Source: Legionella nagasakiensis (GTDB lineage Bacteria > Pseudomonadota > Gammaproteobacteria > Legionellales > Legionellaceae). Taken from it: a DNA stretch of 64,000 bases. The notes beneath the pieces were generated by a model that had not been told where the DNA came from, made no database searches, and worked only from the letters and a program-made list of their open reading frames with translations. Below are positions 1-7,355 of the stretch, one piece after another. Numbering within the stretch: the first letter of the stretch is position 1; each line of letters starts with the position of its first letter. Made by a program: the position numbers and the translations under genes. The stretch covers positions 1 to 64,000 of the forward strand of contig NZ_CAAAID010000008.1 in the NCBI RefSeq assembly GCF_900639915.1. The letters run 5' to 3'.

Positions 1-381
1 AAGGCTGACACGGTTTGTGATGCGTTAACCATGGCAATTTGGCAAAGAAAGCCCAAAGCAGGCCTTATCGTGCATTCCGATAGAGGCTCACAATATGCCA
101 GCAAACAATATCGTGACTTGCTCAATCAGCATGGTCTTGTGGGCAGCATGAGTAAAAAAGGCGATTGCTGGGATAATAGTGTTGCTGAGAGCTTTTTCAG
201 CCGCTTGAAAAATGAATTAATTCATTGGCGTAATTATCAAACCAGACGCGAGGCAAAACAGGATATTCTGGATTACATGACCATGTTTTATAATAATCAA
301 AGGTTGCATTCGTTTTTAGATTATCAAAGTCCGAATCAATTTGAAAACAGGTTCTGGGGGTTAATGAAAAACGTCGCTTAA
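1..381 (+). CDS. IS3-family transposase OrfB (integrase core), 5'-truncated by the window edge
   Basis: This is the retroviral-type DDE integrase domain that catalyses transposition of IS3-family elements. The reading frame is open to base 1, so the first in-frame ATG (base 31) is probably internal. The second catalytic Asp is in IVHSDRGSQYAS and the catalytic Glu in DNSVAESFFSRLKNEL. The tail RLHSFLDYQSPNQFE is the usual end of these proteins. The first catalytic Asp and OrfA would lie to the left. The C-terminal part is intact in frame, so the element could be functional or only recently decayed. Confidence 0.9.
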   Translation, partial: KADTVCDALTMAIWQRKPKAGLIVHSDRGSQYASKQYRDLLNQHGLVGSMSKKGDCWDNSVAESFFSRLKNELIHWRNYQTRREAKQDILDYMTMFYNNQRLHSFLDYQSPNQFENRFWGLMKNVA

Positions 382-412
382 CTGGGGTGTACAAATTTGC
401 TTGACCACATCA
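1..412 (+). mobile_element. 3' end of an IS3-family insertion sequence
   Basis: The window opens inside an insertion sequence. It holds the C-terminal half of an IS3-type transposase, followed 30 bases after the stop codon by a probable terminal repeat ending near base 412 (reads TTGACCACATCA on the + strand, so the outward end begins TGATGTGG). The left end lies outside the window, so element length and target duplication cannot be judged. The exact boundary is inferred. Confidence 0.7.
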
Positions 413-500
413 AAGTTTTCTCGGAATACCCTTCATCTCATCTAGCTTGAATTTAATACATAAAATAGCTTAAGCCTCAAAATTGTGGGCATCATTACCA

Positions 501-1037
501 TTAGGACTTCTGAATCCGATACAAGACATGTTTCGATAATCGATGATCAGGCGGAAGTTTAGGATGGGTAAAAGAACCATCAATGTCTTGTACCATGCCA
601 ATTTTTTCCATGACTTTTCGCGAGCGGAGGTTGTCTGGTACTGTAAATGCGACTATTTCATTGATTCCAAGCTGATTAAACCCATAATCTAGAGAGGCCA
701 AAGCCCCCTCCGTTGCATAGCCAAAACCCCAGTATTGAGAACCTAAACGCCAGCCAATCTCAACAGCTGGGGAAAAGTGTGCTGGCTTGTCAAAATAATT
801 CAGTCCAACAAATCCAATGAGGTCGCCAGTGTCTTGTAATTCTGCTGCCCATAACATGTAATAACGGTTTTCTAATTGTTGATTTTGACATCTCATAAAG
901 TCTTTGATTTGTTCCTTAGACATTGGTCCAGGCAAAAACTCAAGAACTTTATGATCCTGATTAATTTGAAAAAATGGCTTTCTATCTTTTTCATGCCATC
1001 GTCTGAGTATCAAGCGAGAGGTTTTGAGACATTGCAT
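501..1037 (-). CDS. GNAT N-acetyltransferase, RimJ/RimL type
   Basis: A 178-residue protein of the GNAT fold that would transfer an acetyl group from acetyl-CoA to an amine. The N-terminus TSRLILRRWHEKD is the typical beta-1 of the RimJ/RimL subgroup. The acetyl-CoA pyrophosphate-binding motif is in WGFGYATEGALASL (about residues 103-116), followed by the usual VPDNLRSRKVMEKIGM helix. The substrate is unknown; the family includes ribosomal-protein and antibiotic acetylases. It lies 12 bases downstream of a second acetyltransferase on the same strand, so the two are probably co-transcribed. The start has an AGGA ribosome site. Confidence 0.85.
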   Translation of the reverse strand: MQCLKTSRLILRRWHEKDRKPFFQINQDHKVLEFLPGPMSKEQIKDFMRCQNQQLENRYYMLWAAELQDTGDLIGFVGLNYFDKPAHFSPAVEIGWRLGSQYWGFGYATEGALASLDYGFNQLGINEIVAFTVPDNLRSRKVMEKIGMVQDIDGSFTHPKLPPDHRLSKHVLYRIQKS

Positions 1038-1049
1038 GAGTAGAGATTC

Positions 1050-1562
1050 CTATGTTTGATTTGCTAACCAATCTTCAAAAGTTAACGCAAAACGAAAATG
1101 ATCTTGCCAGATGTCATTAATTTTTAAATAGCGAGGAGAAAAACCTTCTTTTAAAAAACCGTTTCTTGTTGCCAGATGGATGGACGCAGAATTGTCTGGT
1201 TGAATGTTTGCTTCAATTCGATGTAAATCTAAAGAGGTGAATATCTCTTTAAGGACAAGCCTTAATGCCTGACTCATTAGGCCCTTTTTAGCATGATCTA
1301 CAGATGCATAATAGCCTAAGTAGGCACTTTTAAAGACGCCATGCATGATACCACTGATATTAAAAACCCCGATAATCTGTTGGTTGCTATCCCAGGCAAT
1401 ATAATATTGTTCGCTCTCCAGTTGGCTTTTAATTAAATAAGTTTGGAATTCTTCGGAAGAACAGGGAGCCGTTATAAAAGGAAAATGAAAATCGCGGCTA
1501 TTTTGCATTGTAGAAACAAATATAGCTTCATCCTGGACGGAGGGTTCACGGAGTGTAATCAT
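1050..1562 (-). CDS. GNAT N-acetyltransferase, RimJ-like
   Basis: A 170-residue acetyltransferase of the same broad class as its downstream neighbour but clearly divergent. The acetyl-CoA-binding region is around residues 78-100 (GYYASVDHAKKGLMSQALR), and the conserved Asn and NGF turn are in IQPDNSASIHLATRNGF. The N-terminus ITLREPSVQDEAIF fits the family start. Substrate is not predictable. As the first gene of a two-gene reverse-strand unit, it lies beside an IS fragment and an effector-like gene, which suggests accessory rather than core function. Confidence 0.83.
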   Translation of the reverse strand: MITLREPSVQDEAIFVSTMQNSRDFHFPFITAPCSSEEFQTYLIKSQLESEQYYIAWDSNQQIIGVFNISGIMHGVFKSAYLGYYASVDHAKKGLMSQALRLVLKEIFTSLDLHRIEANIQPDNSASIHLATRNGFLKEGFSPRYLKINDIWQDHFRFALTFEDWLANQT

Positions 1563-1642
1563 TTCTAACTCAGTTAATATTGAGAGGTTTTAGTCATATA
1601 CTTTTTAAGAGCTATTTTTCCAGGTAATAAAAGGAGAATAGA

Positions 1643-1702
1643 ATGTCTAAGAAGCGTAGTTATTATACTTTATCAAAAAAATCAAAAATAGCCGTAAACT
1701 AA
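1643..1702 (+). CDS. possible 19-residue peptide with a strong ribosome site
   Basis: A very short frame, MSKKRSYYTLSKKSKIAVN, preceded by AAGGAGA at a good distance. The peptide is strongly basic. It could be a leader, a small protein, or the 5' scar of a longer gene; the stop is followed by AT-rich sequence with no matching continuation that I can see. No family is recognised. Confidence 0.2.
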   Translation: MSKKRSYYTLSKKSKIAVN

Positions 1703-1815
1703 ATTCATCATTAAAATTGAATATATTAATTTGCGCTACAGGCTGACAAAAAAATCTCAAAAGACTTTTACTGAAACAATAGACTTGATTTGTAAAACGA
1801 TGCTATTGTTTGTTG

Positions 1816-1845
1816 TTGTATAACACTTATTGTATAGTATATAAT
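1816..1845 (+). promoter_or_regulatory. candidate promoter of the LRR gene
   Basis: A perfect TATAAT (1840-1845) stands 18 bases behind TTGTAT (1816-1821), with the LRR start codon 33 bases further on. It lies in a very AT-rich gap where such matches occur by chance. Confidence 0.3.
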
Positions 1846-1877
1846 CAGTTTTTTAATGCATTATGGAAATAGTCTGA

Positions 1878-3449
1878 ATGTATCACTGCCTTTCCTACCT
1901 CGAGCAATTATATGGCGCTGCATTAGTTCGAGCCTTTCACACCATTCCTGCTCAAGTGACAGAGCTTGATTTGAGGGATAATGAGCTCGGCAATAAAACC
2001 GGCGCCGAATTAGCTGAAGCCTTTCGTGCCATTCCTGATTCCGTGACGGTGCTTTATTTGGGCGAGAATGATCTTGGCAATAAAACCGGCGCCGAATTAG
2101 CCGAAGCCTTTCGTGCCATTCCTGATTCCGTGACGGTGCTTTATTTGGGCGGGAATGGTCTTGGCAATAAAACCGGTGCTGAATTAGCTGAAGCCTTTCG
2201 TGCCATTCCTATTTCCGTGACAATGCTTGATTTGACCGGGAATAATCTTGGCAATAAAACCGGCGCCGAATTAGCCGAAGCCTTTCGTGCCATTCCTATT
2301 TCCGTGACAATGCTTGATTTGAGGGATAATGAGCTCGGCAATAAAACCGGCGCCGAATTAGCCGAAGCTTTTCACGCTATTCCTGCTCAAGTGACAATGC
2401 TTGATTTGAGGTGGAATGATCTCGGCAATAAAACGGGCGCCGAATTAGCTAAAGCCTTTCGTGCTATTCCTAATTCTGTGACAATGCTTTATTTGGGGCA
2501 GAATAACCTCGGTAATAAAAAAACGGGCGCCGAATTAGCTGAAGCCTTTCGTACCATTCCTGCTCAAGTGACAGAGCTTGATTTGAGCGGAAATGGTCTT
2601 GGCAATAAAACCGGTGCCGAATTAGCTGAAGCCTTTCGTGCCATTCCTATTTCCGTGACAATGCTTGATTTGACCGGGAATGATCTCGGCAATAAAACGG
2701 GCGCCGAATTAGCCGAAGCTTTTCACGCTATTCCTGCTCAAGTGACAACGCTTTATTTGAGGCAGAATAACCTCGGTAATAAAAAAACGGGCGCCGAATT
2801 AGTTGAAGCCTTTCGCGCCATTCCTGCTCAAGTGACAGAGCTTGATTTGGGTTGGAATGGCCTTGGCAATAAAACTGGCGCTGAATTAGTCCAAATATTT
2901 GCTGCCATTCCTGCTCAAGTGACAGAGCTTAATTTGTGGAACAATGGCTTTGGTAATAAAACTGGCGCCGAATTAGCCGAAGCCTTCCGCGTCATTCCTG
3001 ATTCTGTAAACGTGCTTAATTTGAGCGGCAATGCATTAAATCGCATGACTGTAGAAAGTATACAACAACTTCGGCTACCTTCTTCTGTTCGAAGGGTTTA
3101 TTTAGACTTACATGAAATACAAGCAATGACAGTCGCACAACGCCATGCCTTAAGAGCTGCTATCCCCGAAAGCACAAAAATCTTTCTTACAGATAACGTA
3201 GGTTCTAAACTGCCATCAGTCAAGTCTGATTATGAGGTGGAGCGTCTTTTTAATAAAGGTTTGGTATCCCTTAAGACACAGGCTGCATTTTTTATTCATA
3301 ACATGCTTAAGAACGCTAAGAGAAGTAGGCAAGATGGGGAAACTGTCGAGGATAGAGATGAAATTTTACCTGCAAAGAGAAGCAAACCAGAGGATGCATT
3401 AGAAGGAAAGCTGCCCGAGTCATTAAGAGCTTATGTCTGTGGTTTTTAG
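1878..3449 (+). CDS. leucine-rich-repeat protein, candidate Dot/Icm effector
   Basis: A 523-residue protein. Residues 17-395 are thirteen near-identical LRR units of 29 residues (two have 30), with consensus AEAFRAIPxSVTxLdLxxN followed by LGNKTGAEL. This is the short ribonuclease-inhibitor type of LRR, a curved protein-binding scaffold. There is no signal peptide or membrane segment. The tail (396-523) has no repeats. It contains basic clusters KRSR (481-484) and PAKRSK (498-503) separated by an acidic linker, resembling a eukaryotic nuclear localisation signal. Legionella species deliver many LRR proteins into host cells, so secretion is likely but inferred. The weak GGAA ribosome site is near base 1864. 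Confidence 0.85.
   Translation: MYHCLSYLEQLYGAALVRAFHTIPAQVTELDLRDNELGNKTGAELAEAFRAIPDSVTVLYLGENDLGNKTGAELAEAFRAIPDSVTVLYLGGNGLGNKTGAELAEAFRAIPISVTMLDLTGNNLGNKTGAELAEAFRAIPISVTMLDLRDNELGNKTGAELAEAFHAIPAQVTMLDLRWNDLGNKTGAELAKAFRAIPNSVTMLYLGQNNLGNKKTGAELAEAFRTIPAQVTELDLSGNGLGNKTGAELAEAFRAIPISVTMLDLTGNDLGNKTGAELAEAFHAIPAQVTTLYLRQNNLGNKKTGAELVEAFRAIPAQVTELDLGWNGLGNKTGAELVQIFAAIPAQVTELNLWNNGFGNKTGAELAEAFRVIPDSVNVLNLSGNALNRMTVESIQQLRLPSSVRRVYLDLHEIQAMTVAQRHALRAAIPESTKIFLTDNVGSKLPSVKSDYEVERLFNKGLVSLKTQAAFFIHNMLKNAKRSRQDGETVEDRDEILPAKRSKPEDALEGKLPESLRAYVCGF
1926..3062 (+). repeat. 87-bp tandem repeat array encoding 13 LRR units
   Basis: Thirteen in-frame units of 87 bp (90 bp in two) with long stretches identical between units, for example GGCAATAAAACCGGCGCCGA. 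The two 90-bp units, the seventh and tenth counting the N-terminal one as first, share the same AAA insertion and flanking bases, which points to duplication of multi-unit blocks. The array is coding and has no non-coding spacers. Confidence 0.9.
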
Positions 3450-3824
3450 TCTTTTATTGTGTAAGATTTGTATTTCCAATTCATCCAATAAGCCTGGTAA
3501 ATTCTAACTAGAAGTGCGACAAGCAAAGATGCTGTATATTCATGTTCTTCGGAAACTGAACAATTAGCAAATGAGCTTGCCGCATGATAGCCAATGATTT
3601 TATCCCGAAATTTCCATAAGCAGTTAAATCAAAATATTAGTCCCATTCAATTGCAGGTTTCTATTCTTTGCCGATAGATTAATAATTTATAAAAAATCAA
3701 TGGGACAAGTGGGACAGATCCTGCCAGCAAAAGCTGACATGGAAAGCAAGGCGAAAGAGATGTCATTTTCTTTTCAGCCTCATTACTCAACCATTGAGAA
3801 GGGGTAGGTAACAGCGGCGTACGT
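3450..3824. other. gene-poor stretch downstream of the LRR gene
   Basis: About 375 bases with no convincing gene. Short reverse-strand frames overlap here but lack ribosome sites and family signature. No tRNA, strong hairpin or clear promoter was recognised. It may be the decayed remains of transferred DNA. Confidence 0.5.
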
Positions 3825-4124
3825 TTAATATGCACCATCACCTCCTGGCGCCGCACCAGCTGCATGATCAGGATGTTGTGCCCGCCACTCAGCCATTTGC
3901 CTTATATCCCTATCTTCAGGTGGAGAGAAAAATCGTAGGCCAGCTCCAACTTGGTGAGGATCTCTATCATCAGGTACAACTACCGGCAGATCGGACATCA
4001 TGAAGAACTGCAACATCATGGCTTGTAGTGTTTCAAGCTGGCTTTGTAAAGCCGCTTGATGTTTTTCATAACCCCACATCCATTTGACCTGGAGAAGAAT
4101 ATGTTTAATCTCATATTTTGCCAA
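3825..4124 (-). CDS. doubtful small hypothetical protein
   Basis: A 99-residue frame opening with a TTG codon and no Shine-Dalgarno sequence; an internal ATG at residue 16 (MWGYEKHQ) is an alternative start. The N-terminal half could form a helix (QAALQSQLETLQAMML). The C-terminal half is rich in Asp, Pro, Gly and Ala (PEDRDIRQMAEWRAQHPD) and locally more GC-rich than its surroundings. No family is recognised. It may be a degenerate fragment of a phage or plasmid gene rather than a working gene. Confidence 0.35.
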   Translation of the reverse strand: MAKYEIKHILLQVKWMWGYEKHQAALQSQLETLQAMMLQFFMMSDLPVVVPDDRDPHQVGAGLRFFSPPEDRDIRQMAEWRAQHPDHAAGAAPGGDGAY

Positions 4125-4165
4125 AATGACTAATAAATATCTAATTTGTCGAAAGGCGAATGAGC

Positions 4166-4187
4166 AATTAAATGACTTGATTTAATT
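4166..4187. repeat. 8-bp inverted repeat upstream of the response regulator
   Basis: AATTAAAT (4166-4173) and ATTTAATT (4180-4187) with a 6-base centre lie about 220 bases before the regulator start. It could be an operator or only an AT-rich coincidence. Confidence 0.3.
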
Positions 4188-4404
4188 AACTGCATTAATC
4201 TTGCGCTTTATTTACCAGATATTGTGCACTATACAGAGCATGGACATTGCCTACATTTTAAAAAAGATCAATTGTATATAAAATGTACGGATGCGCCGTG
4301 TGTTTGATTACATTCTTATATCTATGTAACACTGAACTGAAACATCATTTCAGACTGAATTTGTTTCTATGTTTTTTATTTTCAAAGAGGCCTGGGAAGG
4401 ACGA

Positions 4405-5097
4405 ATGAAAGATAAATCAATATTGCTTGTAGAAGATAACGTTAAGTTAGCCAATTACCTCAAAGAAAGCCTACAAGAAGCAGGTTATGATGTATCTATT
4501 GAAAAACGTGGTGATAGGGCTGTCTATCGCATCGTTCGTGAGCAACCTTGTCTGGTCATATTAGATATAATGCTTCCTGGCATGAATGGAGATCAAATAT
4601 GTCACACAATTAGAGAGGACTATTTGGGGAAAATACTCATGTTAACAGCAGTTAATGATATTGAAAGTGAAGTATCTTCTTTAAACTTAGGAGCAGATGA
4701 CTACCTAACAAAACCTGTTGCAGACGAGGTTTTAAAAGCAAGAATCGACGCATTGTTACGTCGACCTAATTTAGTTAATAATCAAAATCAATTTCAATTT
4801 GGCAATTTTTCTATTAATTTTAGTACTAAGAGTGTTCATCTCTTTGATAAAGAAATTTCAATAAGTACCAGTGACTTTGAAGTTCTTGCTTTGTTGGTTA
4901 AGAATCATGATAGATTGCTTAGTAGAGATAGCATTATGTATGCTCTTTCTGGGCACGAATATGATGGGGTTGATAGAAGCATCGATTTAAAAATATCACG
5001 TTTAAGAAAAGCATTGAATGATAATAATAAAAAACCCTATCGTATAAAAACAATCCATAAAAAAGGATATGTATTTGTATCTGCGGCTTGGGAATAA
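4405..5097 (+). CDS. OmpR-family response regulator, RstA-like
   Basis: A 230-residue two-component regulator. The receiver domain has acidic residues in LLVEDNVKLA, the phosphoacceptor Asp54 in LVILDIMLPGMNGD and the conserved Lys in ADDYLTKPV. A winged-helix DNA-binding domain covers roughly residues 130-230 (VDRSIDLKISRLRKAL). The start was set at the ATG at 4405 because GGAAGGA lies just upstream; the longer frame from 4369 adds 12 residues not usual in the family. The likely partner is the RstB-like kinase encoded convergently at 7348-8955, with an effector-like gene between them. Targets are unknown. Confidence 0.88.
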   Translation: MKDKSILLVEDNVKLANYLKESLQEAGYDVSIEKRGDRAVYRIVREQPCLVILDIMLPGMNGDQICHTIREDYLGKILMLTAVNDIESEVSSLNLGADDYLTKPVADEVLKARIDALLRRPNLVNNQNQFQFGNFSINFSTKSVHLFDKEISISTSDFEVLALLVKNHDRLLSRDSIMYALSGHEYDGVDRSIDLKISRLRKALNDNNKKPYRIKTIHKKGYVFVSAAWE

Positions 5098-5356
5098 ACA
5101 CAGATCACAGCCACCCATTTTATGTAGGACAAAAAAGCCCAATCTCTTTGTTAAAAAATTCTTTTGCCTCGACCTTGGGATTTTTCGTAAATCCTGTTAT
5201 GAGAGCTTCGCGAAATATATTGCAAATCTATAATCATAGCCTTCGACAAAAGTATCATTTTAAAATGAGAATATTTGTACAATTTATATACATTTTGGCT
5301 GAGTATTCTTGATAAAATCAACCTATTAGCATGAAGTAATATTGTCGAGTTGAGTC

Positions 5357-7318
5357 ATGAAAGATGCTGCAATAGAAATCTTAATATATAAACCAGATCC
5401 AGATCATCCACTGCCTGAAGAGCAAAGAGGCGTGGTGGTAAACCCGCGCCTAAAACAACGGTTTAAGCACTTTCTTCCAATTGGCGTCTATTTAGAGGGC
5501 TCCGATTTGAAGTATTATTTTTTCGATCAGTGTGATAAAGCCCCAAAAATCTATAGCAGTTGGGATGAACTCAAACGAGACTTACCAGATGAATTAAACA
5601 ATATATTCGAAGAAAACCCGAAATTATTTATTATGGGGCATGGGAATGGTGGCTATTATGGTTTGGGTAATTGCCATGGCCCAAATGAGCATTTATATGA
5701 TCAGAATTTTGATAAATTATTATCTGGTTTTAAACAAGCATTGCCCGAACATCATGGTGAGGTTTTTGTGACTTTAGAAGGCTGTAATACAGACAGTCAG
5801 CTTGATGCTGCAGCGAACCAACAAGAAAAAACCTTTTTAGAACGAGTATCAGCAAACCATCCGGAGATCACGTTTGGTGGAACTGGTCCATGGGACACTC
5901 AAGATGCGCAAACAGGCTTCCGATCAATTGCGCCGGAAGCCCCTATCACATCGATGGCAGGAAATATTTGGAAGGCTGGAAACAGTGTTATTTTTTATCA
6001 TGGTCAAGATCAAGTTGCCGTTCGAAAATCTTTATTTGCCTCAACAAAAACGGCTAAGGAATTAAAAGTTAACACCATAGAATATGCACGTGCGCTGCTA
6101 GGTAAAGACGGCAGCGAGGAACTGATAGCGAAAATAGCTTTAAGTCGAGATATTCTAACTATTCAAGATTTAGAAAAAATTGATGGTTTTCCAGAATTAC
6201 AACTTGAAGAAGAGAATGTTGCAAGGTTTGCTGAACAGGAACGTCGAATTTTAGGCAAAGAACAAGAAAATTACTTAACACGTGTCCGTGGTATCTTAGA
6301 TCGAGCAGACCCTATAGAACAACTGACAGATAGAGACGTACTAGAACTTCTCTTAGGTTTAAAAGAACCGTCTGTATTTAAAGGCCATGAAGACATGCTA
6401 GAGTCAATTCTAGCTAATAAAGCCTTGTTGCAGTTAGCAATGGTAAGTTGTGGAAAAGTCCTTATTGGTGGCCCAAGTAATGCTAGTGTCATTGATTTAT
6501 TATTAAAGCATGGTGCTGATATTAATAGTGCTGATGAAAAAGGCATGACTGCCCTGCACTATGCCGTACAGAATTTTTATAATTATAGAAAAGAGCCACT
6601 GAATCTCATTAACAAGTTATTGGACTGTGGTGCTAGTCTTGAAGTGCAAAATAATGAAGGACAAACCCCTATCGAGATAGCGCAAGAACATAGCAAAGAT
6701 GGAAGGGTGACTGCTAGTGATAAACTTCTAGAATCTTTGAAATATGGCAATTCGCCACCAATTCCCATAGAACTGAAGCAATCCGTTAGACAAATATTTC
6801 AAATGAGTCAACACAAGGCGGATGAGCTACTCTCATTACCTATTGAGAAGCGTGAATATAGAAAATGTGGTGAAGGGACTCTTTATATTCCAGAAGATGT
6901 AGTGGAAAAATTGCATGAAGTCTTGCAATCTGCAAAGGGCAATAATGAGCTATTATCGACGTTTGAATCAGAGTTGAGTAAGGTTACAAGCGCGCTTGAA
7001 AGAGGCCTTGGGACTGGAGAAGTGATTAATGGCGATGAAGATGAATTTATCCCTAAACGTTTTGATGATGCAAAACTCAAACTAGCAGCGGCTATGGACA
7101 CACTGGTTGATATGAAACAAGAGGTGGCTATATCAAAAGATACAGGAACCGCGTGTCCTCAATTTAAATCTCAATCTCAATCTCAATGTAAGGCCATTCT
7201 TAGACGATTGAGAGAAGAATATCAGCCTGGCTATATGAGATCAACAGAATCATCCAGGGCAAAAGAAAGAGAAAAATATAGTCCTTCGGACGACCCCAAA
7301 CCCTCATGGAAACCATAA
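5357..7318 (+). CDS. ankyrin-repeat protein with N-terminal clan-CD cysteine-protease-like domain, candidate effector
   Basis: A 653-residue protein without signal peptide or membrane segment. Residues 88-145 carry a His-Cys pair typical of clan CD proteases: His95 in KLFIMGHGNGGY and Cys143 in VFVTLEGCNTD, each after a hydrophobic strand and 48 residues apart, close to the spacing in MARTX and clostridial toxin (C80) protease domains. About two ankyrin repeats follow at 374-446 (VIDLLLKHGADIN, GMTALHYAV, GQTPIEIAQEHS). The C-terminal 200 residues are helical and charged, ending in a polar Ser/Lys/Pro-rich tail. Ankyrin modules and polar tails are common in Dot/Icm substrates. Protease activity and secretion are inference; the ribosome site is weak. 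Confidence 0.75.
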   Translation: MKDAAIEILIYKPDPDHPLPEEQRGVVVNPRLKQRFKHFLPIGVYLEGSDLKYYFFDQCDKAPKIYSSWDELKRDLPDELNNIFEENPKLFIMGHGNGGYYGLGNCHGPNEHLYDQNFDKLLSGFKQALPEHHGEVFVTLEGCNTDSQLDAAANQQEKTFLERVSANHPEITFGGTGPWDTQDAQTGFRSIAPEAPITSMAGNIWKAGNSVIFYHGQDQVAVRKSLFASTKTAKELKVNTIEYARALLGKDGSEELIAKIALSRDILTIQDLEKIDGFPELQLEEENVARFAEQERRILGKEQENYLTRVRGILDRADPIEQLTDRDVLELLLGLKEPSVFKGHEDMLESILANKALLQLAMVSCGKVLIGGPSNASVIDLLLKHGADINSADEKGMTALHYAVQNFYNYRKEPLNLINKLLDCGASLEVQNNEGQTPIEIAQEHSKDGRVTASDKLLESLKYGNSPPIPIELKQSVRQIFQMSQHKADELLSLPIEKREYRKCGEGTLYIPEDVVEKLHEVLQSAKGNNELLSTFESELSKVTSALERGLGTGEVINGDEDEFIPKRFDDAKLKLAAAMDTLVDMKQEVAISKDTGTACPQFKSQSQSQCKAILRRLREEYQPGYMRSTESSRAKEREKYSPSDDPKPSWKP

Positions 7319-7355
7319 GGGAGTGTTCGGAAAAGAACATGTAGTTTTTATGGTT
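7311..7355. terminator. nested hairpin between convergent genes
   Basis: Outer arms AACCATAA (7311-7318) and TTATGGTT (7348-7355) enclose a second hairpin, TGTTC (7324-7328) with GAACA (7335-7339). It spans the stop codons of both convergent genes, so it may act as a two-way end of transcription. A long T-run is lacking, so this is tentative. Confidence 0.35.

Noticed and set aside
1574-1581. TTAATATT, similar to one half of a PmrA-binding site
   Set aside because: Only a single half-site in AT-rich DNA, placed too close to the start of an acetyltransferase gene and far from the LRR gene; no tandem copy at the required spacing.
1926-3062. Regular direct repeats that could suggest a CRISPR array
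   Set aside because: The units are 87-90 bp, contiguous, in frame and encode LRRs; there are no unique spacers.
3647-3865. 72-residue reverse-strand frame
   Set aside because: No family match, no ribosome site, and overlap with the other doubtful frame; hydrophobic composition arises from AT-rich sequence.
4369-4404. Earlier start for the response regulator
   Set aside because: The GGAAGGA site and normal receiver start favour 4405.
5330-5345. GTAATATTG before the ankyrin gene as a PmrA site
   Set aside because: Only partial agreement and no direct-repeat partner.
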